Positions 35,183 through 44,083 are shown, numbered from the stretch's first letter. The stretch is DNA of 64,000 bases from Halobacillus salinus (GCF_004684905.1 NZ_SRJC01000001.1:248001-312000); one strand, 5' to 3'. The notes: a model not told the origin generated them from the sequence alone. Numbers and translations: made by a program.

Positions 35183-36031
35183 TCAAGTGAGTTGATGACG
35201 GTTAGTGACACGATGAATGTGGACCGTCAAATAGACTTGCTCATCCTTCGATATCTTCCATTTGTAACTTCGATCCAAGTAAGTCGCGATCTTCTCTGAA
35301 GCTTGGAACGCCCCCGCATACTTCTCTTTGATTTGATTAAAGAGGAACTCATCTGTCGAGTCCTCGAGCTTTTCCCCACGAATGAACCGGATTGCGAAAA
35401 AGCGCAGGTGGGTGAGAAATCTTTCGTAGTTTAACGAACTCTCATCCAACTCCATCTGGAAGTGGTATTTCACGATATTCAATATTGTATTCACCATTTC
35501 TGTCACTTTGACAGCATCAGCCATATTTTCGCTCGATAGCTGACTGTTGACGAAGTGAAGGGCAATCGATGCTGCTTCATCTTCACCTAGAGCAATATCT
35601 GTCTCCTCTTCTATTAGTTCTAATGCTTTCAAAGCAATCTGGAATTCATTCTTATAGTATTTGCGTATTTCCCAAGTCAACGGATTCTTCAAATCTAGTC
35701 CTTGTTTGTGACGACTGATGGCAAAACTCAAGTGGTCGGTCAACGCAACATAGAGGTGTTCGTCCAGTTTGTAGGGAAGATGGGATTGAGCATATTCGAT
35801 AATCATAGATGAAATATTCAAGTATTGCTCAGGAGTATCCCTCAAAAGCTGGGCTAATTTCTCTGAGACGCCGTGTTTCTCTAATACGAACGTTTTCTCT
35901 ATTTTGGATGAATCCACTTCTTCTCCGACTTTTTTCTTAAACGCAAGTCCTCGCCCCATCACCACCATCTCCTGATTATCGGAATTGTGCGTGATGACAA
36001 CATTGTTATTGAGTATTTTACAGATCTCCAA
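35183..36031 (-). CDS. licT: BglG/LicT family transcriptional antiterminator
   Basis: A 282-residue RNA-binding antiterminator. The CAT RNA-binding domain is residues 1-55 (KILNNNVVITHNSDNQEMVV then MGRGLAFKKKVGEEV), followed by two PTS-regulation domains. All four phosphorylatable histidines are present: PRD1 in ALTDHLSF and SIALHFVN, PRD2 in FLTHLRFF and VHIHRV. Phosphorylation by the BglP EIIB inactivates it and by HPr activates it. TTG 36031 is preceded by AGGAGGGAG. Its own mRNA has a consensus RAT and terminator, so it is autoregulated by antitermination. Confidence 0.94.
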   Translation of the reverse strand: MEICKILNNNVVITHNSDNQEMVVMGRGLAFKKKVGEEVDSSKIEKTFVLEKHGVSEKLAQLLRDTPEQYLNISSMIIEYAQSHLPYKLDEHLYVALTDHLSFAISRHKQGLDLKNPLTWEIRKYYKNEFQIALKALELIEEETDIALGEDEAASIALHFVNSQLSSENMADAVKVTEMVNTILNIVKYHFQMELDESSLNYERFLTHLRFFAIRFIRGEKLEDSTDEFLFNQIKEKYAGAFQASEKIATYLDRSYKWKISKDEQVYLTVHIHRVTNRHQLT

Positions 36032-36065
36032 TTTGCGCTCCCTCCTAAAGTCCCTATATGAAAAG

Positions 36066-36132
36066 AAAAAAACCCGAATTTATATAAGAATAACACACCG
36101 CAAGAGTTGTCATTCTCCTATAAATTCAGGTT
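36066..36132 (-). terminator. leader terminator before licT
   Basis: On the minus strand AACCTGAATTTATA pairs with TATAAATTCGGGTT (one G-U pair) and runs into T7. It overlaps the 3' end of the RAT. Confidence 0.8.
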
Positions 36133-36156
36133 TTGCCTGCCGAACAGTAACAATCC
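36129..36156 (-). promoter_or_regulatory. RAT antiterminator before licT
   Basis: The minus strand reads GGATTGTTACTGTTCGGCAG then GCAAAACC, a near-consensus ribonucleic antiterminator for the BglG/SacY/LicT family. When LicT binds, the overlapping terminator cannot form. Confidence 0.9.
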
Positions 36157-36171
36157 GTCTGATTATTATTT

Positions 36172-36185
36172 TGTAAACGTTTTCT
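36172..36185 (-). promoter_or_regulatory. cre-like site at the licT promoter
   Basis: The minus strand AGAAAACGTTTACA matches the cre consensus at all but the first position and lies just downstream of the -10 box, where CcpA would block initiation or elongation. Confidence 0.65.
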
Positions 36186-36187
36186 TT

Positions 36188-36216
36188 ATTTTAGCCATAC
36201 ATATGATTCATGTCAA
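36188..36216 (-). promoter_or_regulatory. sigma-A promoter of licT
   Basis: On the minus strand TTGACA (36211-36216) and TAAAAT (36188-36193) are spaced by exactly 17 nt. Confidence 0.75.
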
Positions 36217-36240
36217 TAGGCGGGTTTTGTAGAAAGGAAA

Positions 36241-36261
36241 GGGGACAGTGTCCCTGTCCCC
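36241..36261. repeat. palindromic repeat arm, single copy
   Basis: GGGGACAG, a 5-nt spacer and CTGTCCCC form a perfect 8-bp hairpin. It is the leftmost member of the GGGGACAG repeat family in this window and has no partner nearby. It lies upstream of licT and of the ABC permease gene. The remaining bases to 36427 hold no gene. Confidence 0.75.
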
Positions 36262-36427
36262 CAATAATTATCAATTCCATTATTTAAATAAAAAGAATAT
36301 TATGTTAAAATTATCCATTAATTAATGAAGTCCGGGGAATAAATCCCGAAAGAGTGGTTCAGACTGCATCTCCATTGCCTAACACAACATAATCACTATC
36401 CAAATACATAACGTGAGAGGTGTAGTC

Positions 36428-39001
36428 ATGTTCCACTATTTATGGAAGAGCTGGAAGCAGCACAAAGAGCGTCTCATCCTGATGCTGATCGGCATGCTAG
36501 TTATCAGTGGTGGACTAAGTTACCTTTTCGGATTGTCGAAAGCGCAGGATCTGACCGTCACTGAAGAGCTTCAGAAGCGTTGGAAGTCGAGCTATGATAT
36601 CGTCGTCCGGCCGCCCGGCAGTCAGTCGATGACCGAAGAGGACGAGTTGCTCGAGCCGAACTTTTTGAACGGTATCCATGGCGGGATCACACTGGATCAA
36701 TACGAACAAATCAAATCCGTGGCAGACGTCGAGACGGCGGCTCCGGTTGCTGTTATTGGGTACTCGAATATGAATATCATGCTCGATGAGTTTGAACTGG
36801 AGGAACCCGGAATCTATAAGATTTCTTCAAAGGAATCGACCGAGCAGGGGGACCAATCGATCGGGATCAATTCCTATGAGCATTATTTTTCGGTAGGGTG
36901 GACCGGCGGTATGTCGAACCTCGAGTCAAATGAGAAGTACGGCTTTTATAATACGCCGTCGACGTATGTCCGGCAGAGCATCGAACCTTTGATCGTCGGC
37001 ATTGATCCGGAGCAAGAGGCGCGTCTTGTCGGCTTAGATGAGGCGATTGTTGAAGGGGACTATCTGGATGCCCTTTCGGAATATGAAGGAAGCAGGCAAG
37101 ATGTGGATGCCGTTTTGCCAGTCTTGTTACGGAATGATACGAGTGAACAGAACACCTTCACGCACAAACTCGAGAAGCTGGACTTACCGTTTGAATCAGA
37201 CGCGGAAATCGAGGAGACGTTGAAGCAACTTGAAGAGAATGGCAAGCAGGAGCTTCTTGCAGAGACGAAGGGTAACACCGTAGAGAGGTGGGATGCAGAG
37301 TCTCGTGACTTGTACCAGGCGTTGAAAGAAAGCATTGTGAACGACCGCTATTTTGAGCAGGACCAGACCGATCCGGAGTCGCTTCCGATGGCGGTCGGTG
37401 GAGGATTCATCAACTATTTCCCTGCCTCCTTAAGCTATGAAAAAGTGGAGAGTCCTTATCCAGAAAGGTGGCCTTTTGCGTATGGTATAGAGCCTACGGA
37501 GGCAACGACGTTCGACGGCGAATCTACGAACGCTCTTCGTGATATCGAGTACCTTGGCAGTGAACGGATCAAGCGTCTTGCCTATCAATCTGTCGGTACC
37601 TATGACCCTGCCCTGCTGCAGGTGTCGAAAGATCCGCTGAACAATCTGCCGCTCGAAACGTATCGCCTTCCAACGGCGGACCTCGTGTTGGGAGAAGACG
37701 GTGAACCGCTTAACCCTGTGCCGGAGGTGAAGACGACAGGGGAACCGGACTCGTTTCTGACTCCAGCCCCGACTGTATTGACGACGCTCGAAGCGGCTGC
37801 TCAATTGTCTGATGGCGCCCCGATCTCCGCCATCAGAGTCAAAGTGGAAGGAATCGAAACGCTCAGTACGGAGAGTCAGGAAGTACTGGACCAAGTCGCA
37901 TCTGACATCGAATCTGAGACTGGCCTTATTACTGATATCACGCTTGGTTCTTCTCCTCAACCGACTGTCGTCCATGTACCAGGTGCAGGCGAAATGGAAG
38001 AGCTGGGTTGGGTCGAACAGCCTTGGATCAAGCTCGGAACCGCGATTAATATTTTCAACGAAACGAAGCTCGGCTTCTCAGGCGTCGTCATCGGCTTGGT
38101 AGCGGTGGGCATTATATATGTGCTCTCGACCAACCTGATCCTCAGCCTCAGAAGAAGGAAAGAGTTCGCTATTCTGCTCTCGCTTGGCTGGAGGGTAAAG
38201 GACCTATTGAAGATGGTCGTGGTGGAAGCCGCCTTGATGAGCCTTGCTGTAATCGGTATCTCTTTTCTGACATTGTTTCTCTTTTTCGTCCGGGACGGTG
38301 TAGCGTTTGATGCCGCCTCCTTTATCCAGATTGCGGTCTTTGCTATCGTCATTTACCTGATCGGCGCATTGTGGCCGGCTTATTTCATTAGGAAGATCAA
38401 GCCATACGAAGCGATACGAATCGGAGAAATCGCAACGAAATCGAGTCGCATCGTCCAAGTCAAAGGACTAATCACGATGGCATTCGGACACTTTTTCAGC
38501 AAAATTAAACGGAACTTGCTCTCGGTTCTTGCAATCGCGATACCGACCGTGCTGCTCAGCTTCTTCATCTTCGTTACGTTCCGCATGCAAGGCGTGTTGT
38601 ACACGACGATGCTCGGACAATACATTTCCGTGGAAATATCGTCGATTCACTACATCTCAATGGGCGTCGCTGCAGTGTTGTCGATCCTTACAACGATGGA
38701 ATTGATCTGGCAGAACGTCACCGACCGTAAGGAGGAGATCACCTTACTACGGTCGCTTGGATGGAAAAATAGATATACGAGGCTGATGGTGTATTGGGAA
38801 GGAGCATTTGTCGGTTTGCTGGCTGCCATAATCGGTCTCGGCGGCGCTTTCGCTCTGATCTGGGGGCTATATCAGCAATTCCCTGTCGACTATATCGGAA
38901 CCATCACGCTAACAGGACTGATTCCTGTCCTGATGGGCATCATCGGGTCGTTGATCCCGGGCGAAATCGCGGTAAGAATGAAATTGAACGGAATGAAATA
39001 A
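36428..39001 (+). CDS. ABC transporter permease, FtsX/MacB type
   Basis: An 857-residue membrane protein. One span near residues 15-35 (LILMLIGMLVISGGLSYLF) is followed by an extracytoplasmic domain of about 500 residues, then spans grouped in two clusters: FtsX-like blocks around 550-680 (IGLVAVGIIYVLSTNLIL, LAVIGISFLTLFLFFV) and 700-850. The two cytoplasmic coupling motifs FAILLSLGWRVKDLLKMVVV and ITLLRSLGWKNRYTRLMVYW are the usual FtsX pair. This is a mechanotransmission-type (MacB/LolE) exporter half. It works with the ATPase 12 bp downstream. The substrate is unknown; peptide or envelope stress functions are common. ATG 36428 follows GAGAGGTG. Confidence 0.88.
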   Translation: MFHYLWKSWKQHKERLILMLIGMLVISGGLSYLFGLSKAQDLTVTEELQKRWKSSYDIVVRPPGSQSMTEEDELLEPNFLNGIHGGITLDQYEQIKSVADVETAAPVAVIGYSNMNIMLDEFELEEPGIYKISSKESTEQGDQSIGINSYEHYFSVGWTGGMSNLESNEKYGFYNTPSTYVRQSIEPLIVGIDPEQEARLVGLDEAIVEGDYLDALSEYEGSRQDVDAVLPVLLRNDTSEQNTFTHKLEKLDLPFESDAEIEETLKQLEENGKQELLAETKGNTVERWDAESRDLYQALKESIVNDRYFEQDQTDPESLPMAVGGGFINYFPASLSYEKVESPYPERWPFAYGIEPTEATTFDGESTNALRDIEYLGSERIKRLAYQSVGTYDPALLQVSKDPLNNLPLETYRLPTADLVLGEDGEPLNPVPEVKTTGEPDSFLTPAPTVLTTLEAAAQLSDGAPISAIRVKVEGIETLSTESQEVLDQVASDIESETGLITDITLGSSPQPTVVHVPGAGEMEELGWVEQPWIKLGTAINIFNETKLGFSGVVIGLVAVGIIYVLSTNLILSLRRRKEFAILLSLGWRVKDLLKMVVVEAALMSLAVIGISFLTLFLFFVRDGVAFDAASFIQIAVFAIVIYLIGALWPAYFIRKIKPYEAIRIGEIATKSSRIVQVKGLITMAFGHFFSKIKRNLLSVLAIAIPTVLLSFFIFVTFRMQGVLYTTMLGQYISVEISSIHYISMGVAAVLSILTTMELIWQNVTDRKEEITLLRSLGWKNRYTRLMVYWEGAFVGLLAAIIGLGGAFALIWGLYQQFPVDYIGTITLTGLIPVLMGIIGSLIPGEIAVRMKLNGMK

Positions 39002-39013
39002 AGGGGGAGTTCC

Positions 39014-39682
39014 ATGCAATCCATAACATGTGAGAACCTGACGAAAAGCTTCAAAGGCGATGGCGTCGAAACCTTCGCATTGCAAAATATTCACGTGACC
39101 TTTCAGCAATCCGATTTCACGGCCATGATCGGTCCTTCTGGAAGCGGGAAGTCGACGCTGCTCAGCATCATCGGCACCCTCGATGAACCGTCGAACGGGA
39201 AGGTGCTTTACGGGGGAGAACATTCTCCAAGGAAATCGAATGCCGTAGCCAACTTCCGTTTCGAACATATCGGGTTCATTTTCCAACAGTACCACTTGCT
39301 CCCGACACTGACCGCCTTGGAAAATGTCCTTTCCCCGGTCATGACGAGAAAAGTGGACTATGACAAGACAGCGAGGGCCAAAGAGCTCCTCGACCGCGTC
39401 GGCTTAGCCGAAAAAGCAGGATCGCTTCCTTCTCAGCTTTCCGGTGGCCAGCAACAGCGCGTTGCCATCGCAAGAGCGCTCATCCAAGAGCCGGACTGGC
39501 TGCTTGCGGATGAACCGACCGGTAACCTCGATTCTGAAACAGGAGAGATGGTCTTCCAACTTCTCCAGGAAATCCACCGCGAGAAAGGGTGCGGCGTCCT
39601 CTTCGTCACCCATGACGAGACCTTGGCGGAGCGCGCTGATCAAGTCGTTCGGATGGTGGACGGTAAAATCGTATCGGAATAG
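39014..39682 (+). CDS. ABC transporter ATP-binding protein, MacB/LolD type
   Basis: A 222-residue ATPase. Walker A is IGPSGSGKSTLLSIIGTLDE, the Q-loop FIFQQYHLLPTLTALENV, the signature LSGGQQQRVAIARAL, Walker B WLLADEPTGNLDS and the H-loop VLFVTHDETLAERA. It powers the preceding permease, with which it forms a two-gene operon ended by a terminator. Confidence 0.95.
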   Translation: MQSITCENLTKSFKGDGVETFALQNIHVTFQQSDFTAMIGPSGSGKSTLLSIIGTLDEPSNGKVLYGGEHSPRKSNAVANFRFEHIGFIFQQYHLLPTLTALENVLSPVMTRKVDYDKTARAKELLDRVGLAEKAGSLPSQLSGGQQQRVAIARALIQEPDWLLADEPTGNLDSETGEMVFQLLQEIHREKGCGVLFVTHDETLAERADQVVRMVDGKIVSE

Positions 39683-39686
39683 AATA

Positions 39687-39715
39687 CAGACCGCCGTTTT
39701 GGCGGTCTGTTTTTA
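39687..39715 (+). terminator. intrinsic terminator
   Basis: CAGACCGCC pairs perfectly with GGCGGTCTG over a 5-nt loop, then T5. It ends the ABC transporter operon. Confidence 0.85.
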
Positions 39716-39759
39716 TGAATTGATGGATATCCGATAATTTTAGTCGATTAGCACGTCAC

Positions 39760-40767
39760 TCAGTCCGGCATATCGATATAAACCTTCTCCATATTCTCGG
39801 TTTCAAGGTCGACGATCCAGTATTCGAGGTCTTGCTCGCGACTTTTTCCGAACTGAGAATCTCGTGTGAACAAAATCCGGTTACTCTTATGGAAGAACGT
39901 CGGGTCTCCGGCGAAATCGGAAACATCTGTCACTTGTTCGACATCCGAACCATCGCGGTTCATGACGAAAATGTTGTATAGATACGTGCTGTTGTTCATC
40001 GAGCCAACGTCTGAAAAAGCAATTCGTTCCTGATCCGGTGACAGGGCAGGCTGCGATAAGGCGGGGCCGTGCTCTGCTTCCGACTCGTAACTGTCTTCGA
40101 GTACCACCGGCGTCTGTTCGTTCGTCTCCAAGTCCGCAAACATCAGTTGATCATCGAAAGCAAAAGGTTCACTGTTATTTTTATAGAAGATTTTCTGACC
40201 GGAAAGTACCTCGAAGGAACCGAAGGAGAAGTCCACCTCATGATCGATGCGCTCACCCTTACCAGTAGCGAGGTTCACTTTGTGGAATTCGAACTGCTTC
40301 ACGATACCGTCCCGGTACATCGTGTAGTAAATCCACTCCCCGTCAGGAGAAAAATCTGCTTCCAACACGGTATGCTGGGCTCCAGTCAGAGCTCGTGCTG
40401 ATCCATTCTCGAATACCATCAGTTGAACACGGGCAGTTTCTTGGACGTCTTCCACTAATTCCTTTTTCAAAAATGTGAACGACGTCCCGTTGGGTGCAAA
40501 TACGGGTTCTTCATAGGAGTAACCTTCTTCTGGTTCTAATAGCAACTCCGCTTCGCCACCGTCCATTGCCTTCATATAGAGCGAAGACTGTTCATGCTTC
40601 GTATATGGGAAAATCAGAGTTTGATCATCATCAGACAGCGTAGGGGAAAAGCCGAGACCGGAATAGCCTGTCGGTCCAGCAGCCATTTGCCCTGTGCTTG
40701 CAAGCAGTATATAAACCAAGATCACGCCTCCGACAAACCAGAGACTTTTCTTATTGATTCGTTTCAT
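39760..40767 (-). CDS. TolB/PD40 beta-propeller membrane-anchored protein
   Basis: A 335-residue protein with an N-terminal membrane anchor (LWFVGGVILVYILLASTG) and repeated PD40/TolB-like blades: GLGFSPTLSDDDQTLIFPYT, EPVFAPNGTSFTFLKKE, EADFSPDGEWIYYTMYRD, QPALSPDQERIAFSDV and DPTFFHKSNRILFTRDS. It should be an extracytoplasmic beta-propeller involved in protein or ligand binding. It is the last gene of a PadR-HAAS operon, 19 bp after the preceding gene. Confidence 0.85.
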   Translation of the reverse strand: MKRINKKSLWFVGGVILVYILLASTGQMAAGPTGYSGLGFSPTLSDDDQTLIFPYTKHEQSSLYMKAMDGGEAELLLEPEEGYSYEEPVFAPNGTSFTFLKKELVEDVQETARVQLMVFENGSARALTGAQHTVLEADFSPDGEWIYYTMYRDGIVKQFEFHKVNLATGKGERIDHEVDFSFGSFEVLSGQKIFYKNNSEPFAFDDQLMFADLETNEQTPVVLEDSYESEAEHGPALSQPALSPDQERIAFSDVGSMNNSTYLYNIFVMNRDGSDVEQVTDVSDFAGDPTFFHKSNRILFTRDSQFGKSREQDLEYWIVDLETENMEKVYIDMPD

Positions 40768-40786
40768 ACGTCCACCTCCCGAATAG

Positions 40787-41650
40787 TTACTGAAGCAGCC
40801 AAGGTGTCAACGTAATCGCTGTAAACAGAACGATCACGATCAGCCCGGGGATCATTGCAGCGACCGGTTTCCGTGCGGTCCACTTCATTTGATACTTGTA
40901 GAAAAGAAGCCAGATGACGACGACACCGACCGGAATCAAGACGAGCCAGTTGAGTCCGATCATTGCCATGAATCCATAGATGAAAAAGATGGCGGTACCA
41001 CAAATCATTACTCCTGCGAGAAGGTTGACGACGTTGCTCACCTTTTTCAAACGGCGGGTTTTCCGATCACTCGTCTCCTCTATGGTGTGGTAGTAGGAAT
41101 TACGGATGATAAATACGAGACAAGTAAGGATGAGAATCGCTAGATACGTGCTAAAGATGTATGTCTGAGGCTCTGGAAACTGGATGACGGCGAAATAGCT
41201 GATTCCAATCCATCCGCCAGTCAGGAAAACGAGCGCGTTGACCGACCAATAAAATCTTCCAAGCAGGGAAATGTTCATCGCGACCAAAGTGACAAGTGTA
41301 CCGAATGCGAACTGGATCGCGAGCCAGCCAAGCGATGGTTCATTGAATGTGTTTAGAAAAAGGAAGTGCATGAAGATACCGAGTGCAATCGATGCGAGGC
41401 CGATGACATACAATAGTCCGCGTTGATACGGATACATCGTCTCCTGCAATCCATTGCCGACTAAGCCGGCATCGCCGAACTCTTCAATCGCTTTTTTCTC
41501 AGCGTTCTTGGGAGAATGACCGTCTTCCTCGTGCTGCTGCTTCAAAGCAGACAAGTGTGCGAGGAATTCTTCTTTCATTTCCTCCCGTTCTGCTGGATCA
41601 CTTTGCACCTGGTTCAGGATTTTATCGACGTGCTTTTCCAATCGATTCAT
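40787..41650 (-). CDS. permease-prefix/HAAS-like membrane protein
   Basis: A 287-residue membrane protein. The N-terminal 65 residues form a cytoplasmic helical domain of the HAAS/permease-prefix type (EKHVDKILNQVQSDPAEREE through AIEEFGDAGLVGNGL), followed by about seven membrane spans. It overlaps the PadR gene by 4 bp. The combination suggests an envelope-linked regulatory module, parallel to the other PadR/HAAS pair at 23.4-24.7 kb. Confidence 0.82.
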   Translation of the reverse strand: MNRLEKHVDKILNQVQSDPAEREEMKEEFLAHLSALKQQHEEDGHSPKNAEKKAIEEFGDAGLVGNGLQETMYPYQRGLLYVIGLASIALGIFMHFLFLNTFNEPSLGWLAIQFAFGTLVTLVAMNISLLGRFYWSVNALVFLTGGWIGISYFAVIQFPEPQTYIFSTYLAILILTCLVFIIRNSYYHTIEETSDRKTRRLKKVSNVVNLLAGVMICGTAIFFIYGFMAMIGLNWLVLIPVGVVVIWLLFYKYQMKWTARKPVAAMIPGLIVIVLFTAITLTPWLLQ

Positions 41651-41970
41651 GAGCCTTCCTCCGATGTTTTCATAATGAGATCATGGACGCTTTTCCATTC
41701 GCCTAATTTCTGAACAAGCCTGACGTTCCCTTCTTCTGTGATCCGGTAGTACTTGCGGCGTCCGCTAGACGTATCCGACCAATAGGAAGTGAGCCATTCT
41801 TTCTTTTCCAGCCGTTTGAGGGCGGGGTATAGTGTTCCTTCGCTCATGTTGTACAAGTCATCGCTCTGTTCTTTAAGCCGTTTGACGATCTCATACCCGT
41901 ACATGTCCTGCTTCGAGAGCAATCCGAGCATAAGAATATCGATACTGCCTTTCATGATTTCCCGGTCCAT
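41647..41970 (-). CDS. PadR family transcriptional regulator
   Basis: A 107-residue winged-helix repressor: IDILMLGLLSKQDMYGYEIV, then MSEGTLYPALKRLEKKEWLT and GRRKYYRITEEGN. AAAGGAG lies upstream of ATG 41970. It probably regulates its own operon with the HAAS-like and TolB-like genes. Unlike the PadR gene at 23.4 kb it has a normal leader and binding site. Confidence 0.92.
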   Translation of the reverse strand: MDREIMKGSIDILMLGLLSKQDMYGYEIVKRLKEQSDDLYNMSEGTLYPALKRLEKKEWLTSYWSDTSSGRRKYYRITEEGNVRLVQKLGEWKSVHDLIMKTSEEGS

Positions 41971-42206
41971 CGCTTATCCTACTCCTTTAATATTTATGGA
42001 ATTAAATCAATTTTATGGAAGTTACGGACATTGTATAACGAGGTACATCGTATTACAAGGTTAACTTGTAAAAATAATGAAATTGGTGAGCGGTTCATGT
42101 CCGCTCTACTTGCTGAGTAAGGATGTAGGAAGTGTTCTTTTTCCAAAATATGTTTGTCGGCATTTCCTGAGGGTATTCACAACTAAAACCATCAAGGAGG
42201 AGACAG

Positions 42207-42389
42207 ATGAAACCGAAAGTCAAACTGGCACTCTTAGTAGTATCTGCATTAGTGATGATAGGTTTTCTCGTTCATGATTTCATGACGGGGGATGTCGGTT
42301 ATCGGACCTTCAAAGTGATTGGTGTTGTCATCGTTTTCGGGTATATGGGATATACCTTCTTCTCTAGTAATAGGGAAAGTGAATTGTAA
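42207..42389 (+). CDS. small two-span membrane protein
   Basis: A 60-residue protein: LALLVVSALVMIGFLVHDFM and FKVIGVVIVFGYMGYTFF are membrane spans, with a polar tail. AAGGAGGAG precedes ATG 42207. It resembles the 76-residue protein at 43515 in layout (GLLVHWF against GFLVHDF). Function unknown. Confidence 0.7.
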   Translation: MKPKVKLALLVVSALVMIGFLVHDFMTGDVGYRTFKVIGVVIVFGYMGYTFFSSNRESEL

Positions 42390-42422
42390 CGAGAGAGTTA
42401 GGGCAGGGAGTCGTATCCTTAG

Positions 42423-42447
42423 GGGATAGGAGACACCTGTCCTTTTT
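42423..42447 (+). terminator. intrinsic terminator
   Basis: GGATAGG pairs with CCTGTCC (one G-U) over 5 nt, followed by T5. It ends the 60-residue membrane protein gene. Confidence 0.65.
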
Positions 42448-42507
42448 AGGTTGTGGAGGTATGACTAACTTTAATAAGGGAAAAGGGAAAGGGAGGGAGT
42501 GGATAAC

Positions 42508-42780
42508 GTGTTGTATTTTCTTGCCTTTCTTTTGATTGGTGGGAGTTGGTTCTGGTCCTTTTATGCTGGAAAAGAAGGACTGTCGAGTGCTATTCCCGTT
42601 CTTATCGCGATCGTCGTTCCGTTTATATTTCTATTAGTTGGGATGAACGTTGCCTTACATTCTGGAGTTCAGCGGTCGGGGTTTGTCTGGGGTTATCTCT
42701 TCTACGCGGTGTTGGCGAATAGTTTGGTAGTGTTGGTCACCGTGATCGTAGCTTCATTGAAGAAGAACTCAAGAGAATAG
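42508..42780 (+). CDS. small three-span membrane protein
   Basis: A 90-residue protein with three spans (LYFLAFLLIGGSWFWSFY; IPVLIAIVVPFIFLLVGMNV; YLFYAVLANSLVVLVTVIV). GTG 42508 is chosen, about 10 nt after GGGAGG; GTG 42499 overlaps that binding site. Function unknown. Confidence 0.65.
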   Translation: MLYFLAFLLIGGSWFWSFYAGKEGLSSAIPVLIAIVVPFIFLLVGMNVALHSGVQRSGFVWGYLFYAVLANSLVVLVTVIVASLKKNSRE

Positions 42781-42829
42781 AAGGATTTGTTGTCGTTTTG
42801 TGGAAGAAGTGGGGAAGGGAGTTGGTATC

Positions 42830-43429
42830 GTGAAGAAGGAAAAGTTGATTAAAAAATACGATTCTCATGTCGAGTTGCATTCGAAGCAGCATCCGACTAT
42901 TGAACAGTGGAGGGAGCGGTTGCTGGATGGTGTGCAGGGGAACGTCTTAGAATCCGGCGTAGGGACAGGGGCGAACTTTCCCTATTACGAAAGGGACATC
43001 CGACTGACAGGTGTGGACTTCAGCCCAAAAATGATCGAACGGGCAAGGGAGGAGGCGGAAGGGCTTGGTATCGAAGCGAATCTCTTTGTTGAGGATATCG
43101 AGGAAGTGGAGCTTGAGCCGAACCAGTTCGATTATGTCGTGTCGACACTTACATTGTGCAGTTATCCGAATCCTGTTGAGGTGTTGAACCGGTTCGCAGA
43201 GTGGTGCAAAGACGACGGGGAAGTCCTGCTCTTAGAGCACGGCAGGAGTACGAAGCCATCAATCGGTACCATCCAAAAGTGGGTCGATCCCGTCTTCCAT
43301 CAAATCGCGGGCTGCCATAGCGACCACATGACACTCGACTTGATCAAAGAATCCAACCTGACTGTGACCAAAGCAGAAAGCCACTGGTCCGGCATCTTCC
43401 ACCTTGTATGGGCTCGTCCAAGGGCTTGA
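42830..43429 (+). CDS. SAM-dependent methyltransferase
   Basis: A 199-residue class I methyltransferase of the UbiE/phospholipid-methyltransferase-like group. Motif I is VLESGVGTGANFPYY, strand 2 ends in LTGVDFSPKMIERAREEAEG, and motif IV is FDYVVSTLTLCSYPNPVEVL; GEVLLLEHGRS is motif VI. GTG 42830 has GGGAAGGGAG 8 nt before it. A palindromic repeat pair begins 2 bp after its TGA. Substrate unknown. Confidence 0.88.
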   Translation: MKKEKLIKKYDSHVELHSKQHPTIEQWRERLLDGVQGNVLESGVGTGANFPYYERDIRLTGVDFSPKMIERAREEAEGLGIEANLFVEDIEEVELEPNQFDYVVSTLTLCSYPNPVEVLNRFAEWCKDDGEVLLLEHGRSTKPSIGTIQKWVDPVFHQIAGCHSDHMTLDLIKESNLTVTKAESHWSGIFHLVWARPRA

Positions 43430-43430
43430 T

Positions 43431-43500
43431 GGGGACAGGCACCTTGTCCCGCTGAATGAGGTAAATGACTATAGAAAAATGGGACAAGGTGCCTGTCCCC
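43431..43500. repeat. inverted pair of palindromic arms
   Basis: GGGGACAGGCACCTTGTCCC (43431-43450) and its exact 20-bp reverse complement (43481-43500) enclose 30 bp. Each arm can also fold on itself. The pair starts 1 nt after the methyltransferase stop codon and ends 14 nt before the next ATG, so it fills the whole intergenic gap. Confidence 0.9.
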
Positions 43501-43514
43501 GAAGAGGTGTTTGT

Positions 43515-43745
43515 ATGAAAGTGTTTCGTGTATTTAATGTTGTGTTAGCTGGGTTAATGCTGGTGGGGTTGCTTGTCCATTGGTTTTCAGGTGGCTCGCT
43601 TCTTACGACGGACGGAATCATGTTGATGAATGCGGTAGTGTTTTTCTGTATTGGGCTAGAGAATCTGTTGGACCGGGATGCTGAGCGGAAAGTGGGATAT
43701 GTATTCATTCCCCTTTCTTTGTTTATGTTCATTTCAACACTTTAA
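43515..43745 (+). CDS. small membrane protein
   Basis: A 76-residue protein with three spans (NVVLAGLMLVGLLVHWF; GIMLMNAVVFFCIGLENLL; VGYVFIPLSLFMFIST). GAAGAGGTG, which begins right after the repeat arm, is the binding site for ATG 43515. Function unknown. Confidence 0.68.
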   Translation: MKVFRVFNVVLAGLMLVGLLVHWFSGGSLLTTDGIMLMNAVVFFCIGLENLLDRDAERKVGYVFIPLSLFMFISTL

Positions 43746-43760
43746 GGAAAGGAGAAGTCT

Positions 43761-43991
43761 ATGAGTTTGTTGCGCAAAACCGTAGGGATATTCGGTGTTT
43801 TAGGAATGGTCGTGATGGGATATCATTTCTTCGTCCAGGAACTGCCGGAATCGCTGATTACATTTTTGGGAGCTGGGTTGTTCCTAGTATGGGGGCTCTT
43901 TCTGCTGCTGGAAGATAGGAAAAGAATCTGGGGGACCCTGGCTTTAATTACATCCATTATATTTTTTGCGGATTTCTTTTTTATCCTTTAA
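43761..43991 (+). CDS. small membrane protein
   Basis: A 76-residue protein with three spans and a similar plan to its neighbour (VGIFGVLGMVVMGYHFFVQE; LITFLGAGLFLVWGLFLLLE; LALITSIIFFADFFFIL). It starts 15 bp after the preceding stop with AAAGGAGAAG as binding site. The same-sized pair may be paralogous. Function unknown. Confidence 0.68.
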   Translation: MSLLRKTVGIFGVLGMVVMGYHFFVQELPESLITFLGAGLFLVWGLFLLLEDRKRIWGTLALITSIIFFADFFFIL

Positions 43992-44083
43992 GAGTTACAT
44001 AGATTAGGCTCAATCGACTAAACACCTGACTTCTTCCTTATGTTAAGCTATATAAAATAGCGTTTTCATAAAGGGTGAGATCG

